Positions 34,916 through 35,134 of a stretch of DNA of 35,134 nt are shown here, one piece after another (the stretch's first letter is position 1; every line of letters begins with the position of its first letter). This DNA is from a virus. The notes below the pieces were generated by a model. The model ran no database searches. It saw only the letters and a list, made by a program, of their open reading frames with translations, and had not been told where the DNA came from. Position numbers and translations under genes: made by a program. The stretch spans positions 1 through 35,134 of IMG/VR virus record IMGVR_UViG_3300047359_000221; one strand, 5' to 3'.

Positions 34916-35134
34916 ATGGCAAAAAGAATCTTTAGAATTGAAGCCGGTAGATACGGCGGAGAAACAGTTATCGGAGAAGTCGATAAAGAATTTGTAGAAC
35001 AGTTTATTGATGAAGGAGAAGGTGAATTAATAGAACATCTTACAAGCACAGATGATCTGGATTTTGAGGGTATATTACCTAAGAAAGATTATTACATGTG
35101 GGAGTGTGATGACATCGAACATATAAATTCTGCA
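34916..35134 (+). CDS. Conserved phage protein of unknown function (3' end outside window)
   Basis: The frame is open from ATG 34916 to the window end, 73 codons. The visible protein begins MAKRIFRIEAGRYGGETVIG and later has YYMWECDDIEHINSA. I recall a small marine T4-like phage protein with 'YGGE' near the start and 'DDIEHINGA' near the end, without known function. GGAG lies seven bases before the ATG, after a perfect host-type promoter, so it should be strongly expressed early. It is in its own transcription unit, separate from gp23. Confidence 0.8.
   Translation, partial: MAKRIFRIEAGRYGGETVIGEVDKEFVEQFIDEGEGELIEHLTSTDDLDFEGILPKKDYYMWECDDIEHINSA

Noticed and set aside
1-35134. CRISPR array, insertion sequence or integrase/attachment site
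   Set aside because: No regularly spaced repeats, transposase or recombinase genes, or tRNA-like attachment sequences were seen. The content is that of a virulent T4-like phage.

Overview
The window is an AT-rich piece of a T4-like tailed phage genome (a contractile-tail myovirus) of the marine, 'far-T4' or pelagic type. It carries the virion morphogenesis core: baseplate wedge and hub genes, a late sigma factor, gp46/gp47 recombination genes, a tape-measure candidate, the portal, and the prohead scaffold, protease and major capsid set. The host cannot be read directly. Host-type -35/-10 promoters, including one perfect consensus copy, point to an ordinary sigma-70-using bacterium. The long, AT-rich forms of several baseplate proteins resemble uncultured marine T4-like phages. 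Family names come from reading the proteins against remembered families, with no database search.

Layout. Positions 1-17066 form one minus-strand baseplate operon. In transcription order it holds a gp48/gp54-like tube-cap protein, gp53, a hub-position structural protein, gp5, gp25, gp6 and a giant baseplate or tail structural protein that leaves the window at base 1. The first four genes are chained by TAATG stop/start overlaps. A divergent regulatory region (17067-17251) separates this from plus-strand genes for the late sigma factor gp55, gp47 and gp46 (SbcD/SbcC-like nuclease complex), a radical SAM/SPASM enzyme and a PD-(D/E)XK nuclease. About 480 bases without a gene follow (22691-23169). 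This stretch starts with a good host-type promoter, is crowded with hairpins and looks like a large structured non-coding RNA.

A short minus-strand unit (23170-24254) encodes a gp26-like baseplate hub or assembly protein. Its 3' end carries a perfect -1 slippery heptamer, a 7-base spacer and a stem-loop, leading into a second reading frame of 76 codons that ends WYMRGG...MPFF-like. This looks like a programmed frameshift producing a fusion protein of about 361 residues. Between this unit and the divergent tape-measure gene lies an inverted repeat that puts a CTAAATA late-type promoter element on each strand, the two pointing at each other.

The rest is plus-strand: tape measure, portal gp20, an SGNH hydrolase inserted between the portal and the head-assembly genes, a small basic protein, an acidic prohead core protein, protease gp21, scaffold gp22 and major capsid protein gp23. 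A strong intrinsic terminator closes the capsid gene. A consensus sigma-70 promoter then drives the next gene, which is cut by the window end.

Working together: gp55 would direct late transcription from TATAAATA/CTAAATA-like elements seen before the baseplate, gp6, gp25, hub, tape-measure, portal and prohead genes. The head genes build and mature the capsid, and the baseplate genes build the tail base. gp46/47 and the PD-(D/E)XK nuclease fit recombination-dependent replication. The radical SAM and SGNH enzymes are accessory functions of unknown substrate. The points most worth checking are the frameshift signal, the structured RNA and the face-to-face late promoters.
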